Shown: piece after piece, positions 29,015-43,009 of the stretch
Position numbering within the stretch: the first letter of the stretch is position 1
How the letters are laid out: every line of letters starts with the position of its first letter
Assembly (NCBI RefSeq): GCF_014596475.1
Contig: NZ_MECJ01000006.1
Location: forward strand, 1 to 64,000
Origin: Streptomyces sp. CBMA152
GTDB lineage: Bacteria; Actinomycetota; Actinomycetes; Streptomycetales; Streptomycetaceae
Direction of reading: 5' to 3'
Length of the DNA: 64,000 nucleotides
Notes under the pieces: model-generated
What the model was told of the DNA's origin: nothing
The model's input: the letters and a program-made list of their open reading frames with translations, nothing else
The model's database searches: none
Program-made: the position numbers and the translations under genes

Positions 29015-29231
29015 CGGGCCCGGCGGGCTCCGGCACTACGGGTCCAGCACTGATTCGCCTGATGGGAGGAGCTTCGGCCGCTTTGCGTTTGGGACGGTCG
29101 AGAGCCGTTTCGGCGAGGTCGGGAAAATTCTTTCGCAGGGGGTTGAACGCTGCGGGGGCTGCCACGCGTACCTAGGGCCATGAACGGCGCACCCTGGCGC
29201 CACAAGAGACAGACAATCAACGGGAGTTGAC

Positions 29232-30197
29232 ATGGCAACCTGGCGCAACGCCTCGCTCGCGGTGACCGCGGCGGCAGTACTGGCACTGACGGCGACGGCC
29301 TGCGGTCAGGACAAGGGAAGCGCCGCGCCCAAGGGCCAGCCGGTCGGCAACGCGGCCCAGGCCAACAGCGACACCGGGTACGGATACGGCGACAGCGGCT
29401 ACGGCTCGGCCGACAAGACAGCGGCCAAGTCGGCCGGCCAGCTGGCGGTGTGGGACAGCAAGAGTCTGGGCAAAGTGGTGACCGACAGCGCCGGATTCAC
29501 GCTCTACCGCTTCGACAAGGACACCGCCAGTCCGCCGAAGTCGAATTGCGACGGCGACTGCGCGAACCTGTGGCCCGCCGTGCCCGCGGGCAGTGTCACG
29601 GCGGCCCCGGGGACTGATTCCGGCCTCATCGGCCAGGTGACCCGGACCGACGGCACCAAGCAGCTCACGATCGCCGGCTGGCCGATGTACCGCTACACCA
29701 AGGACACCAAGCCCGGGGACGCCAACGGGCAGGGCGTGGGCGGCACCTGGTACGCCTCGGCCCCCGACGGCAAGAAGGCGAAGCCCGCCGCCGACGGCTC
29801 CGGTTCCGGCTCCGGGGCCGCCGAGCCCGCGAGCCTGCCCGGGCTCTCGGTCCGTAACGACCCCAAGCTCGGGAAGATCATCGTCGACTCGCGCGGCATG
29901 ACCGTCTACCGCCTCAAAAAGGACTCCGCCTGGCCCATGAAGTCGGCCTGCACCGGCGACTGCCTGAAGAAGTGGCCGGTGGTCGCGCCGGTCGAGAAGA
30001 GCAACACCGAGGGCATCATCCAGAAGGGCTTCGTCACCTTCAACCGGCCCGACGGGCTGAAGCAGCAGTCGATCAACTGCTGGCCGGTCTACACCTTCGC
30101 CGGTGACACCAAGCCCGGTGACACCAACGGCCAGGGCGTGAACGGTACTTGGTTCGCGGTCACGCCCGACGCGAAGCTGGTGGGAGCCACCAAGTAA
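29232..30197 (+). CDS. Lipoprotein with two PF03640-type secreted repeats (SCO0930-like)
   Basis: 321 aa, ATG with CGGGAG upstream. Lipobox TATAC gives lipidated Cys24. Two copies of the 'secreted repeat of unknown function' follow: ~75-175 (FTLYRFDKDTASPPKSNCDG ... LWPAV) and ~205-315 (MTVYRLKKDSAWPMKSACTG ... KWPVV), each with WPMYRYTKDTKPGD- or WPVYTFAGDTKPGD-like endings. A Gly/Tyr-rich segment lies after the lipobox. Role unknown; similar proteins sit beside rmdA in other streptomycetes as I recall. Confidence 0.87.
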   Translation: MATWRNASLAVTAAAVLALTATACGQDKGSAAPKGQPVGNAAQANSDTGYGYGDSGYGSADKTAAKSAGQLAVWDSKSLGKVVTDSAGFTLYRFDKDTASPPKSNCDGDCANLWPAVPAGSVTAAPGTDSGLIGQVTRTDGTKQLTIAGWPMYRYTKDTKPGDANGQGVGGTWYASAPDGKKAKPAADGSGSGSGAAEPASLPGLSVRNDPKLGKIIVDSRGMTVYRLKKDSAWPMKSACTGDCLKKWPVVAPVEKSNTEGIIQKGFVTFNRPDGLKQQSINCWPVYTFAGDTKPGDTNGQGVNGTWFAVTPDAKLVGATK

Positions 30198-30475
30198 AGC
30201 ACTGAGCGGACCGCCGAGTTGGACACCGGGTAAACCGCCCGTTAACCCTCCGAGAACTCTCCCTCCCAAAGCCGTCGGCCCGTCACCGTGTCCCCCGCGC
30301 GGTGGCGGGTTCGACGTGCGTCGCGGCATGTGTGACCGATGGAGTGTGTGACCAATAACGGATCGCCATTTTCCGTTTTGACTCGCCCTCCTGGCTGGCG
30401 ATCAGTAGCCTCGGCTCGAACACTGACCATGCACATGGCCATCACATCCCCCGCGGCGAGTTGTTGGAGTCATTG

Positions 30476-31288
30476 ATGGAGCGTCCCGCCTGGGCCCCGA
30501 CGGGCATCGACATCTCGGTACCGAGTGTGTCCCGCATCTACGACTACTACCTGGGCGGCTCGCACAACTTCGAGGTCGACCGGGAAGCCGCGCGCAAGGC
30601 CATGGAGTTCATCCCCGGACTGCCCAAGGTCATGCAGGCGAACCGGGCGTTCATGCGGCGGGCGGTGCGCTTCGCGCTCGACGAGGGCATCACGCAGTTC
30701 CTCGACATCGGCTCCGGCATCCCCACCTTCGGCAACGTGCACGAGGTCGCCCAGAAGGCGGACCCCGAGGCGCGGGTGGTCTACGTCGACCACGACCCGG
30801 TCGCCGTCGCGCACAGCCGCGCCGTACTGGAGGGCAACGAGCGGACCGGCATCGTCGCCGCCGATCTGCGCAAGCCCCAGGAGATCCTCGCCAGCCCCGA
30901 GGTGCGCCGGCTGCTCGACCTCGATCAGCCGGTCGCCCTGCTGCTCGTGGCGGTGCTGCACTTCCTTGAGGACGAGGACGACCCGTACGCCGCGGTCGCC
31001 GAGCTGCGCGACGCGCTCGCCCCCGGCAGCCTGCTCGTGCTCACCCATGCCGCGTACGAGGGCATCCCGCTCAGCGAGGAGCGCGCGGGCGGCGCGGTGG
31101 GCGTCTACCGCAACATCCGCAACCCGCTGGTCATGCGGACCGGCAAGGAGATAGCCGGGTTCTTCGACGGGTTCGAGCTGATCGCCCCGGGCGTGGTCCA
31201 GATGCCGATGTGGCGGCCCGAGAACTCGCCGGAGCAGGAAGACCCCTATGCCTTCTCGGGGCTCGCCGGCGTGGGACGCAAGGCGTGA
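30476..31288 (+). CDS. SAM-dependent methyltransferase (PF04672/DUF574 type)
   Basis: 270 aa. ATG at 30476 (MERPAWAP) with GTTGGAG upstream; TTG at 30461 is possible. Typical family start IDISVPSVSRIYDYYLGG, then the SAM-binding FLDIGSGIPTFGNVH, VVYVDHDPVAVAHS and the ADLRKP motif. The class is abundant in actinomycetes and substrates are mostly unknown. Its stop overlaps the GTG of the c-di-GMP gene (GTGA), so the two are translationally coupled. The 278 bp upstream (30198-30475) hold its promoter; no clear operator was recognised. Confidence 0.87.
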   Translation: MERPAWAPTGIDISVPSVSRIYDYYLGGSHNFEVDREAARKAMEFIPGLPKVMQANRAFMRRAVRFALDEGITQFLDIGSGIPTFGNVHEVAQKADPEARVVYVDHDPVAVAHSRAVLEGNERTGIVAADLRKPQEILASPEVRRLLDLDQPVALLLVAVLHFLEDEDDPYAAVAELRDALAPGSLLVLTHAAYEGIPLSEERAGGAVGVYRNIRNPLVMRTGKEIAGFFDGFELIAPGVVQMPMWRPENSPEQEDPYAFSGLAGVGRKA

Positions 31289-33459
31289 GCACCCCGGCCA
31301 AGGCGCAGGGGCAGCCCCTCGATCCCGATGGTCCTGAGTCCAGGCTCAGACGGTTCGCCACGATCTGGAGCCGGGCCATCTTCCCGGTGACCGCGACCTC
31401 GCTGACCCGTCCCGAGTTCGAGCAGCACCTGGTCCCGCTGGCCCGTCGCCTCATCGAGGCCCTGCACCGCCGCCACTTCGACCCGGCGCCCGCGCACGAG
31501 GTCGGCGCCTCACTCGTCCGCGCGCACTGCACCGACCCGGACGCGCTCAGCCGTACGCTCGGCGTCGTCGACTCGTATCTGGTCCTGTACTGCGGTACGG
31601 ACCAGGGCCTGCGGGCCGAGGAGGCGCGGGCCCGGTGCGCCCGCCTCCAGCACGCGCTGGCCGCCGGGTTCGCCCAGGCGCTGCGCGAGCGCACCCTGAG
31701 CGAGCAGGAGGCCATCGCCCGCTCGGCGCTCTCCGCGCGCAGCGCCGCCGAGGTGGCCCTGCACGCCAGCGAGGCCCGGTTCCGCGCGGTCTTCGAAGGC
31801 GCCGCCGTCGGCATCGGCATCGCCGACCTCGAAGGCAACGTCCTGGAGGTCAACGAGACCCTCACCCGGATGTTCGGCGGCATCGAGGGCCGCATCCGCA
31901 GCCGCAACGTCAGCGAGTGGGTGCACCCCGAGGACGCGCCGCAGGTCTGGCGGCTCTACGAGGAGCTGGTGCGCGGCGACCGCGACCACTACCGGGTGGA
32001 GAAGCCGTACTACCGGGGCGACGGCACCGTGCTGTGGACCAATCTGACGGTGTCGCTGCTGCGCGACGCCGAGGGGCGTCCGCAGTACCAGCTGGCGCTC
32101 CTGGAGGACACCACCGAGCGGCGGCTGCTCAATCTGCGGCTGCGTTACGAGGCCACCCATGACGCGCTGACCGGGCTGCCCAACCGCACGTTGTTCTTCG
32201 AGCGCCTGGAGAAGGCGCTGGCGCCGGGCGAGGGCAGGCGGTTCGGGCTCTGCTACCTGGACCTCGACGGCTTCAAGGCGGTCAACGACAGCCTCGGCCA
32301 CTCGGCGGGCGACCGGCTCCTGGTGGAGGTCGCCGACCGGCTGCAGAGCTGTGCGACCGGGCCCGGCGAGATGGTGGCCCGGCTCGGCGGCGACGAGTTC
32401 GTGGCCCTGACCACCGGCACCGACACCCTGCGCGAGGTCGACGAACTGGCCTCGCGCATCCTCGGTGTGCTCTCCGCGCCGATCCGGCTCGACGGCCGTG
32501 AACTGACCGTGCGCGGCTCCCTCGGCGTGGTCGAGGGCCCGGCGGGCGAGCGCGGCGCGGCCGAGGTGCTGCGCAGCGCCGACATCACCATGTACCGGGC
32601 CAAGGCCGCGGGCGGCAACCGCTTCGAGCGGGCCGACCCGGAGGCCGACGCGCGCGCGATCACCCGGCACGGGCTGACCAACGCGCTGCCGGCGGCGCTT
32701 GAGCGCGGCGAGTTCTTCATCGAGTACCAGCCGCTGGTGCACCTCGGCGACGGCAGTGTGCACGGGGCGGAGGCGCTGGTGCGCTGGTCGCATCCGCAGC
32801 ACGGGGTCCTGGGGCCGGACCGGTTCATTCCGCTCGCCGAGCACACCGGTCTGATCGTGCCGCTCGGCCGCTGGGTGATGGCCGAGTCCGTACGCCAGGC
32901 GCGGTTCTGGCAGGAGCGCCACCCCGGTTCACGGGCGGGCGGCCCGCTGCGCATCAATGTGAACCTGTCGCCGACCCAGCTCCACCACCCCGGCCTGGTC
33001 GCCGACACGGTGGAGGTCCTGGAGCGCTCCGGCCTCGAACCGGGCGCGCTGTGCCTGGAGGTCACCGAGTCCGCGCTCATCGGCGCCGACGACGACCTGT
33101 TGAAGCCGCTGCGCCAACTCGCCGACATGGGCGTGGACATCGCGCTCGACGACTTCGGCACGGGCTACTCCAACCTCGCCAATCTGCGCAGGCTGCCGGT
33201 GAGCGTGCTCAAGCTGGACCGCTCGTTCACCCAGTCCATGCAGCAGCACCCGGCCGACCCGGTCGACATCAAGATCGTCGAGGGCATCGTCTCGCTCGCC
33301 CACAGCCTCCAACTGGCCGTCACCGTCGAGGGAGTGGAGACCGGGGCACAGGCGGAGCAGCTGCGCGCGCTGGGCTGCGACACCGCCCAGGGCTGGTACT
33401 ACGCCCGCCCTGGCGCCCCCGACCGCATCCATTCGCTCGCCCTGGTGGACGCGGTCTGA
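31285..33459 (+). CDS. rmdA: PAS-GGDEF-EAL cyclic di-GMP turnover protein (RmdA-like)
   Basis: 724 aa from the GTG overlapping the previous stop. Order: N-terminal helical domain (~20-150), PAS (~165-280), GGDEF (~290-455; intact RLGGDEFVAL), EAL (~470-720; GAEALVRW, DDFGTGYSNL, KLDRSF, EGVET). Both active-site motifs are intact, so it may make and/or degrade c-di-GMP. The soluble PAS-GGDEF-EAL plan and the neighbours match S. coelicolor RmdA (SCO0928 by memory), a phosphodiesterase that controls development. Symbol assigned by domain order and gene context. Confidence 0.8.
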   Translation: MSTPAKAQGQPLDPDGPESRLRRFATIWSRAIFPVTATSLTRPEFEQHLVPLARRLIEALHRRHFDPAPAHEVGASLVRAHCTDPDALSRTLGVVDSYLVLYCGTDQGLRAEEARARCARLQHALAAGFAQALRERTLSEQEAIARSALSARSAAEVALHASEARFRAVFEGAAVGIGIADLEGNVLEVNETLTRMFGGIEGRIRSRNVSEWVHPEDAPQVWRLYEELVRGDRDHYRVEKPYYRGDGTVLWTNLTVSLLRDAEGRPQYQLALLEDTTERRLLNLRLRYEATHDALTGLPNRTLFFERLEKALAPGEGRRFGLCYLDLDGFKAVNDSLGHSAGDRLLVEVADRLQSCATGPGEMVARLGGDEFVALTTGTDTLREVDELASRILGVLSAPIRLDGRELTVRGSLGVVEGPAGERGAAEVLRSADITMYRAKAAGGNRFERADPEADARAITRHGLTNALPAALERGEFFIEYQPLVHLGDGSVHGAEALVRWSHPQHGVLGPDRFIPLAEHTGLIVPLGRWVMAESVRQARFWQERHPGSRAGGPLRINVNLSPTQLHHPGLVADTVEVLERSGLEPGALCLEVTESALIGADDDLLKPLRQLADMGVDIALDDFGTGYSNLANLRRLPVSVLKLDRSFTQSMQQHPADPVDIKIVEGIVSLAHSLQLAVTVEGVETGAQAEQLRALGCDTAQGWYYARPGAPDRIHSLALVDAV

Positions 33460-33478
33460 GACTGCCGTGTCGCCGAGC

Positions 33479-34375
33479 TCAGGTCTGGCCCTTCCCGATG
33501 CCGAGCAGGACCCGCTGCAACTCCCGTGCGGCGCGCGGCGGGTCCACATCGCTGCGGTGGGCGAGCGCGATCGTGCGGCGAAGCCCGGGGCGGGCCAGCG
33601 GGGTCACCCGCAGCTCTCGGCCCGCCCGGGCGGCCACCATGCTCGGCACCACCGCGATGCCTAGCCCGGCGCGTACGAAGCCGAGCACCGCGTCCATCTC
33701 GCCGCCCTCGACGGTGAACGACGGCTCGAAGCCCTCGGCGCGGCAGGCGGCGACCGTCAGCTCCCGCAGGTCGTAGCCGTGCCGGAACATCACGAGCGGC
33801 GCGTCGCGCAGATCGCGGATGCGCACGGACTCGCCCGGCCCCGGCGGCGGTTCGGTGGCGGCCGAGACCACCACCAGGTCCTCGTGGAGGAGCTCGACGC
33901 TGGTCAGCGCGGGCGATCCGGGCGGCAGCGGCAGCACCACGAGCGCCAAGTCCAGGGCGCCGCGCGCCAGTTCCCGTACGAGATCGTGGGAGCCGCCCTC
34001 CTCGATGAGGAGTTGGATGCCGGGATGGCGGCCGTGGAAGGTGCGCAGCACCTCGGGAAGGAGCCCGGTGCACAGGCTCGGGGTGGCGCCGAGGCGCACT
34101 CGGCCGCGCCGCAGCTGGGCCAGTTCCTGCACCTCGATACGGGCGGTGTCGGCGTCGGCGAGGATGCGGCGGGCGAGCGGGAGCAGGGCCTCGCCCGCGT
34201 CGGTGAGCGCGATGTTGCCCCGGGCGCGGCTGAACAGCTCGGCGCCGAGCTCCTTCTCCAGCGCCCTGATCTGCTGGGAGAGCGAGGGCTGGGAGACGTG
34301 CACCTGCTCGGCGGCGCGGGTGAAGTGGCGCGTCTCGGCGACGGCCACGAAGTACAGGAGCTGCTGGAACTGCAT
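33479..34375 (-). CDS. LysR-family transcriptional regulator
   Basis: 298 aa. The start is MQFQQLLYFV, the usual LysR N-terminus; earlier in-frame codons overlap the operator. The winged helix-turn-helix is at 1-60 (FTRAAEQVHVSQPSLSQQIR, then LEKELGAELF) and the substrate-binding domain at ~90-290. Divergent from the succinate dehydrogenase operon 83 bp away, so it most likely controls that operon and itself. The inducer is unknown. Confidence 0.92.
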   Translation of the reverse strand: MQFQQLLYFVAVAETRHFTRAAEQVHVSQPSLSQQIRALEKELGAELFSRARGNIALTDAGEALLPLARRILADADTARIEVQELAQLRRGRVRLGATPSLCTGLLPEVLRTFHGRHPGIQLLIEEGGSHDLVRELARGALDLALVVLPLPPGSPALTSVELLHEDLVVVSAATEPPPGPGESVRIRDLRDAPLVMFRHGYDLRELTVAACRAEGFEPSFTVEGGEMDAVLGFVRAGLGIAVVPSMVAARAGRELRVTPLARPGLRRTIALAHRSDVDPPRAARELQRVLLGIGKGQT

Positions 34376-34382
34376 TGACCCA

Positions 34383-34401
34383 CGATAGTCTATGGCTATC
34401 G
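34383..34401. promoter_or_regulatory. Likely LysR operator in the lysR-sdh divergent promoter
   Basis: Inverted repeat CGATAG-N7-CTATCG containing ATAG-N7-CTAT, the T-N11-A-like geometry of LysR sites. It starts 8 bp before the lysR start codon and 58 bp before sdhC. Confidence 0.6.
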
Positions 34402-34458
34402 ATTTGAGCAGATCCATGTCTTGGACCTCTTGGGACCTCCGGCCCTAGCGTCTATGGC

Positions 34459-35166
34459 ATGGCTCTGGCAACGCGGACGGACCGAAAACCGTCCTTGACG
34501 CGCACCGTGTGGGACTCGACCGTCGGCAAGAAGACGGTCATGGCCGTCAGCGGGCTGATCATGCTGTCCTACCTGGCCGTCCACATGTTCGGCAACCTCA
34601 AGATCTTCTTCGGCGCCGGCGACTTCAACGGGTACGCGCACTGGCTGCGCACCATCGGGGAGCCGTTCCTGCACCACGAGTGGGCGCTCTGGATCATCAG
34701 GGTGGTGCTGGTCGCCGCGGTCGTCGCGCACGCGGTGTCCGCGTACCAGCTGAGCCGTCGCGACATCAAAGCGCGCCCCAGCAAGTACGTGCACAAGCGG
34801 CCGCGTGCCACCTACGCCACCCGCACCATGCGCTGGGGCGGGATCATCCTCGGGCTGTTCGTCGTCTGGCACATCCTGGACCTGACCACCGGGACCGTGC
34901 ACTCCGGCGGCTTCCAGTCCGGGCACCCGTACCAGAACGTGGTGGACACCTTCTCCACCTGGTACGGCGACGTCATCTACATCGTGGCGATGCTCGCGCT
35001 CGGCCTGCACATCCAGCACGGCTTCTGGAGCGCGGCCCAGACCCTCGGCGCGGGAAGCGTCGCCCGCGACCGGTTCCTCAAGACCTGCGCCAACGTCCTC
35101 GCGCTGGTGCTGACCCTCGGCTTCATCGCCGTACCCGTCGCTGTCATGACCGGAGTGGTGAGCTGA
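34459..35166 (+). CDS. sdhC: Succinate dehydrogenase/fumarate reductase cytochrome b subunit
   Basis: 235 aa with five hydrophobic segments, first gene of a three-gene operon. Conserved-type His residues for haem ligands lie in YLAVHMFGNLK, LHHEWALW, VVAHAVSAY, VVWHILDL and LGLHIQHGFW. This single five-helix subunit replaces separate SdhC and SdhD, as in Bacillus-type (B-type) complexes. Anchors the flavoprotein/iron-sulfur subunits and passes electrons to or from menaquinone. The next ORF starts directly after its stop. Confidence 0.9.
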   Translation: MALATRTDRKPSLTRTVWDSTVGKKTVMAVSGLIMLSYLAVHMFGNLKIFFGAGDFNGYAHWLRTIGEPFLHHEWALWIIRVVLVAAVVAHAVSAYQLSRRDIKARPSKYVHKRPRATYATRTMRWGGIILGLFVVWHILDLTTGTVHSGGFQSGHPYQNVVDTFSTWYGDVIYIVAMLALGLHIQHGFWSAAQTLGAGSVARDRFLKTCANVLALVLTLGFIAVPVAVMTGVVS

Positions 35167-37109
<1,943 letters not shown>

Positions 37110-37113
<4 letters not shown>

Positions 37114-37865
37114 AGCTCACCCTGCGCGTCTGGCGGCAGCGGAACGCCGACGCCGACGGAGCGATGTCCACGTACGAAGTGGACGGCATCTCGACCGACA
37201 TGTCGTTCCTCGAAATGCTCGACACGCTCAACGAGGAGCTCATCCTCAAGGGCGAGGACCCGGTCGCCTTCGACCACGACTGCCGCGAGGGCATCTGCGG
37301 CGCGTGCAGCCTGGTCATCAACGGCGACGCGCACGGCCCCGAGCACACCACCAGCTGCCAGCTGCACATGCGCTCGTTCCGGGACGGCGACACCATCGAC
37401 GTCGAGCCGTGGCGCGCGGCCGCGTTCCCGGTGGTGAAGGACCTGGTGGTGGACCGCTCGGCGTTCGACCGGATCATCCAGGCGGGCGGCTACATCAGCG
37501 CCCCGACAGGTGCCGCGCCCGAGGCGCACGCGACCCCCGTGCCCAAGCCGGACGCCGACTTCGCCTTCGAGCACGCCGAGTGCATCGGCTGCGGCGCCTG
37601 CGTGGCGGCCTGCCCCAACGGCTCGGCCATGCTGTTCACCTCGGCCAAGATCAACCACCTCAACGTCCTGCCGCAGGGCGCGCCCGAGCGTGAGACGCGG
37701 GTGCTCGACATGGTGGGGCAGATGGACGCGGAGGGGTTCGGCGGTTGCACCCTGACCGGCGAGTGCGCCACCGCCTGCCCCAAGGGCATTCCGCTGCCGT
37801 CGATCGCGGCGATGAACAAGGAGTGGCTGCGGGCGACCCGTAAGGCCAGGAAGGTCGGCCGCTGA
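37110..37865 (+). CDS. sdhB: Succinate dehydrogenase/fumarate reductase iron-sulfur subunit
   Basis: 251 aa. Cys sets for three clusters: [2Fe-2S] ([13 protein letters not shown], and later Cys in TTSCQLHM), [4Fe-4S] ([17 protein letters not shown]) and [3Fe-4S] ([15 protein letters not shown]). It carries electrons between the flavin and the membrane subunit. Start overlaps the sdhA stop by 4 nt. This enzyme is probably the second, non-classical succinate dehydrogenase set found in many streptomycetes. Confidence 0.95.
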
Positions 37866-37904
37866 GCGGGCGGCCGACCCCACAAGGCCCGGTGGAGACC
37901 CGGT

Positions 37905-40497
<2,593 letters not shown>

Positions 40498-40540
40498 CGG
40501 TGCTCCCGGACGGGGTGGGGAACGGAGCGGACGCCTCATG

Positions 40541-40580
40541 ATTGGTCTGGACCAGGTGTCGGTCAAGGGTCCAGACCAAT
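40541..40580 (-). promoter_or_regulatory. Pair of DasR-like operators in the chitinase promoter
   Basis: ATTGGTCTGGACC occurs at 40541-40553 and, on the opposite strand, at 40568-40580. Each fits the dre consensus ACTGGTCTAGACCACT well in its TGGTC-AGACC core and matches the known direct-repeat elements of Streptomyces chitinase promoters. The nearer site is 44 bp before the chitinase start. Confidence 0.85.
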
Positions 40581-40621
40581 TCATTCCGTGCTGTTTGCCG
40601 ATGGCTCCAATTCGCGCGTGC

Positions 40622-43000
40622 TCAGCGGCTGTTGAGGGCCCTGTCGAGATACGGCGCCGTGCGCCCCGCTCCCGACCCGGCCACCTCGCGCGGTGTCCCC
40701 GCCGCCACGATCCGCCCGCCCTCGTCCCCGCCGCCCGGCCCGAGGTCGACGACCCAGTCGGCGCCCGCGACCACCGTCATGTCGTGCTCGACCACGACCA
40801 CCGAGTGGCCCGCGTCGACGAGGCCGTGCAACTGGCGCAGCAGGACCTCGACATCGGCCGGATGCAGCCCGGTCGTCGGCTCGTCGAGCAGATAGAGCGT
40901 GTGCTCGCGCCGCCCCCGCTGCAACTCCGATGCCAGCTTGATGCGCTGGGCCTCGCCGCCGGAGAGCTCGGTGGCGGGCTGGCCGAGCCGCAGATAGCCG
41001 AGGCCGACATCGAGGAGTGCGGTGAGACTGCGGGCGGCGGCAGGAGTGTCGGCGAAGAACTCCGCCGCCGCCTCCACCGTCAGATCCAGCACCTCGGCGA
41101 TGGTGCGGCCCCGGTGGGTGACCTCCAGCGTCTCGGGGTTGTACCGGGCGCCGTGACAGTCCGGGCAAGGCGTGTATGTACTCGGCAGGAAGAGCAGCTC
41201 GACCGAGACGAACCCCTCGCCCTGACAGGTCTCGCAGCGTCCGCCCGCCACATTGAAGGAGAACCGGCCCGCCTTGTAACCGCGTGCCCGCGCCTGCTCG
41301 GTGTCGGTGAAGAGCTTGCGTACGACGTCGAAGAGTCCGGTGTACGTGGCGAGGTTGGACCGGGGCGTACGGCCGATCGGCTTCTGATCCACCGTCACCA
41401 GCCGTCCCACGCCTGGCAGTTCCTCCGTAACGGCGCCCACCAGGGTGGACTTCCCGGAGCCCGACACGCCGGTCACCGCAGTGAACACACCCAGCGGCAG
41501 CCGCGCTTCGAGGCCACGCAGATTGTGCCGGGTGACCGGGCCGACGGTGAGCCACCCGGACGGCTCGCGCACCTCGCGTACCGGCTCGGCCGAGCGGTCG
41601 AAGAGGAAGCGGCGGGTCTGCGAGTCGGCGACCTCGGCGAGGGCGTGGGGCGGACCGCTGTGCAGCACCTGGCCGCCGTGCACACCGGCCCGCGGGCCCA
41701 CGTCCACCAGCCAGTCGGCGTGTCGCACCACATCGAGGTGGTGCTCGACGACGAACACCGAGTTCCCGGCGCCCTTCAGCCGGTCCAGGACCGTGAGCAG
41801 CGCCTCCGTGTCGGCCGGGTGCAGCCCCGCCGACGGCTCGTCCAGGACGTACACCACGCCGAAGAGCCCGGACCGCAGCTGGGTCGCGAGCCGCAGCCGC
41901 TGGAGCTCGCCAGCGGAGAGCGTGGGTGCGGTCCGGTCCAGGCTCAGATAGCCCAGACCCAGCTCGGTGACGGGTGCGATACGGCCGAGGAGATCGGCCG
42001 TGAGGACGTCCGCTGTGGGGCCACCGTCGGCTGAACCGAGCACATCTGCAAGGGAGTTGAGTGGAAGCGCCGCCAGCTCGGTGATCGTACGGCCCGCGAA
42101 GGTGACCGCCATGGCTTCCGCCCGCAGCCGCCCTCCACCGCACACCGGGCACTCGGCGCTGGTCAGGAACCGCTCGGCCTTGGTCCGCAGGGTCGCGCTC
42201 TTGCTCTGCGCGAACGTCTTCATCACATAGTGCCGCGCGCTCATATACGTGCCCTGGTACGGGCGTTGGATGCGGCCCGCCTCGCGCACCGGGTGCACGG
42301 TGACCACCGGCTGCTCGTCCGTGAACAGGATCCAGTCGCGGTCCTTCTGATCCAGCTCGCGCCAGGGCCGGTCGACGTCGTACCCCAGCGTGTCGAGCAC
42401 ATCGCGCAGGTTCTTGCCCTGCCAGGCGCCCGGCCACGCGGCGATCGCGCCGTCGCGGATGGACAGCGAGGGGTCCGGGACCAGCAGCTCCTCGGTGGTG
42501 CGGTGGATCCGGCCGAGGCCCTGGCACTCGGGGCACGCCCCGGCCGCCGTGTTCGGCGAGAAGGCGTCCGAGTCCAGCCGCGGCGCGCCCGGCGGGTAGG
42601 TGCCCGCGCGCGAGAACAGCATCCGCAGCGAGTTGGACAGCGTGGTGACCGTGCCGACCGAGGAGCGCGAGGTGGGCGAGGAGCGGCGCTGCTCAAGGGA
42701 GACGGCGGGCGGCAGCCCCGAGATCTCGGCGACCTTCGGCGCGCCCACCTGGTGGATCAGCCGACGCGCGTACGGCGCCACCGACTCGAAGTAGCGCCGC
42801 TGGGCCTCCGCGTAGATCGTCCCGAAGGCGAGCGAGGACTTGCCCGAGCCGGAGACACCGGTGAAGACGGCCAGCGCGTCCCGGGGGATGTCCACGTCGA
42901 CCCCGCGCAGATTGTGCTCGCGCGCGCCCCGGACCCGTACGTAGGGGTCGTGGGCGCGGTCGGTGGGGTCTTCGGTGTCGGGTCGCGCGGGGCTTTGCAT
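40622..43000 (-). CDS. Short UvrA-type ABC ATPase (UvrA2/drug-resistance class)
   Basis: 792 aa, about 150-200 residues shorter than standard UvrA, ATG start. Two ABC cassettes, each with Walker A ([27 protein letters not shown]), signature ([28 protein letters not shown]) and Walker B ([24 protein letters not shown]). Zinc sites: [20 protein letters not shown]...CPDCHG. The UvrB-interaction domain appears absent, the mark of UvrA2/DrrC-type proteins, which are thought to protect against DNA-binding drugs rather than act with UvrBC. Confidence 0.88.
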   Translation of the reverse strand: MQSPARPDTEDPTDRAHDPYVRVRGAREHNLRGVDVDIPRDALAVFTGVSGSGKSSLAFGTIYAEAQRRYFESVAPYARRLIHQVGAPKVAEISGLPPAVSLEQRRSSPTSRSSVGTVTTLSNSLRMLFSRAGTYPPGAPRLDSDAFSPNTAAGACPECQGLGRIHRTTEELLVPDPSLSIRDGAIAAWPGAWQGKNLRDVLDTLGYDVDRPWRELDQKDRDWILFTDEQPVVTVHPVREAGRIQRPYQGTYMSARHYVMKTFAQSKSATLRTKAERFLTSAECPVCGGGRLRAEAMAVTFAGRTITELAALPLNSLADVLGSADGGPTADVLTADLLGRIAPVTELGLGYLSLDRTAPTLSAGELQRLRLATQLRSGLFGVVYVLDEPSAGLHPADTEALLTVLDRLKGAGNSVFVVEHHLDVVRHADWLVDVGPRAGVHGGQVLHSGPPHALAEVADSQTRRFLFDRSAEPVREVREPSGWLTVGPVTRHNLRGLEARLPLGVFTAVTGVSGSGKSTLVGAVTEELPGVGRLVTVDQKPIGRTPRSNLATYTGLFDVVRKLFTDTEQARARGYKAGRFSFNVAGGRCETCQGEGFVSVELLFLPSTYTPCPDCHGARYNPETLEVTHRGRTIAEVLDLTVEAAAEFFADTPAAARSLTALLDVGLGYLRLGQPATELSGGEAQRIKLASELQRGRREHTLYLLDEPTTGLHPADVEVLLRQLHGLVDAGHSVVVVEHDMTVVAGADWVVDLGPGGGDEGGRIVAAGTPREVAGSGAGRTAPYLDRALNSR

Positions 43001-43009
43001 ACCGGAATT

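Noticed and set aside
34383..34401. Interpreting ATAG-N7-CTAT as an OxyR site
   Set aside because: The spacing matches OxyR half-operators but internal consensus bases differ; the adjacent LysR gene is the simpler owner.
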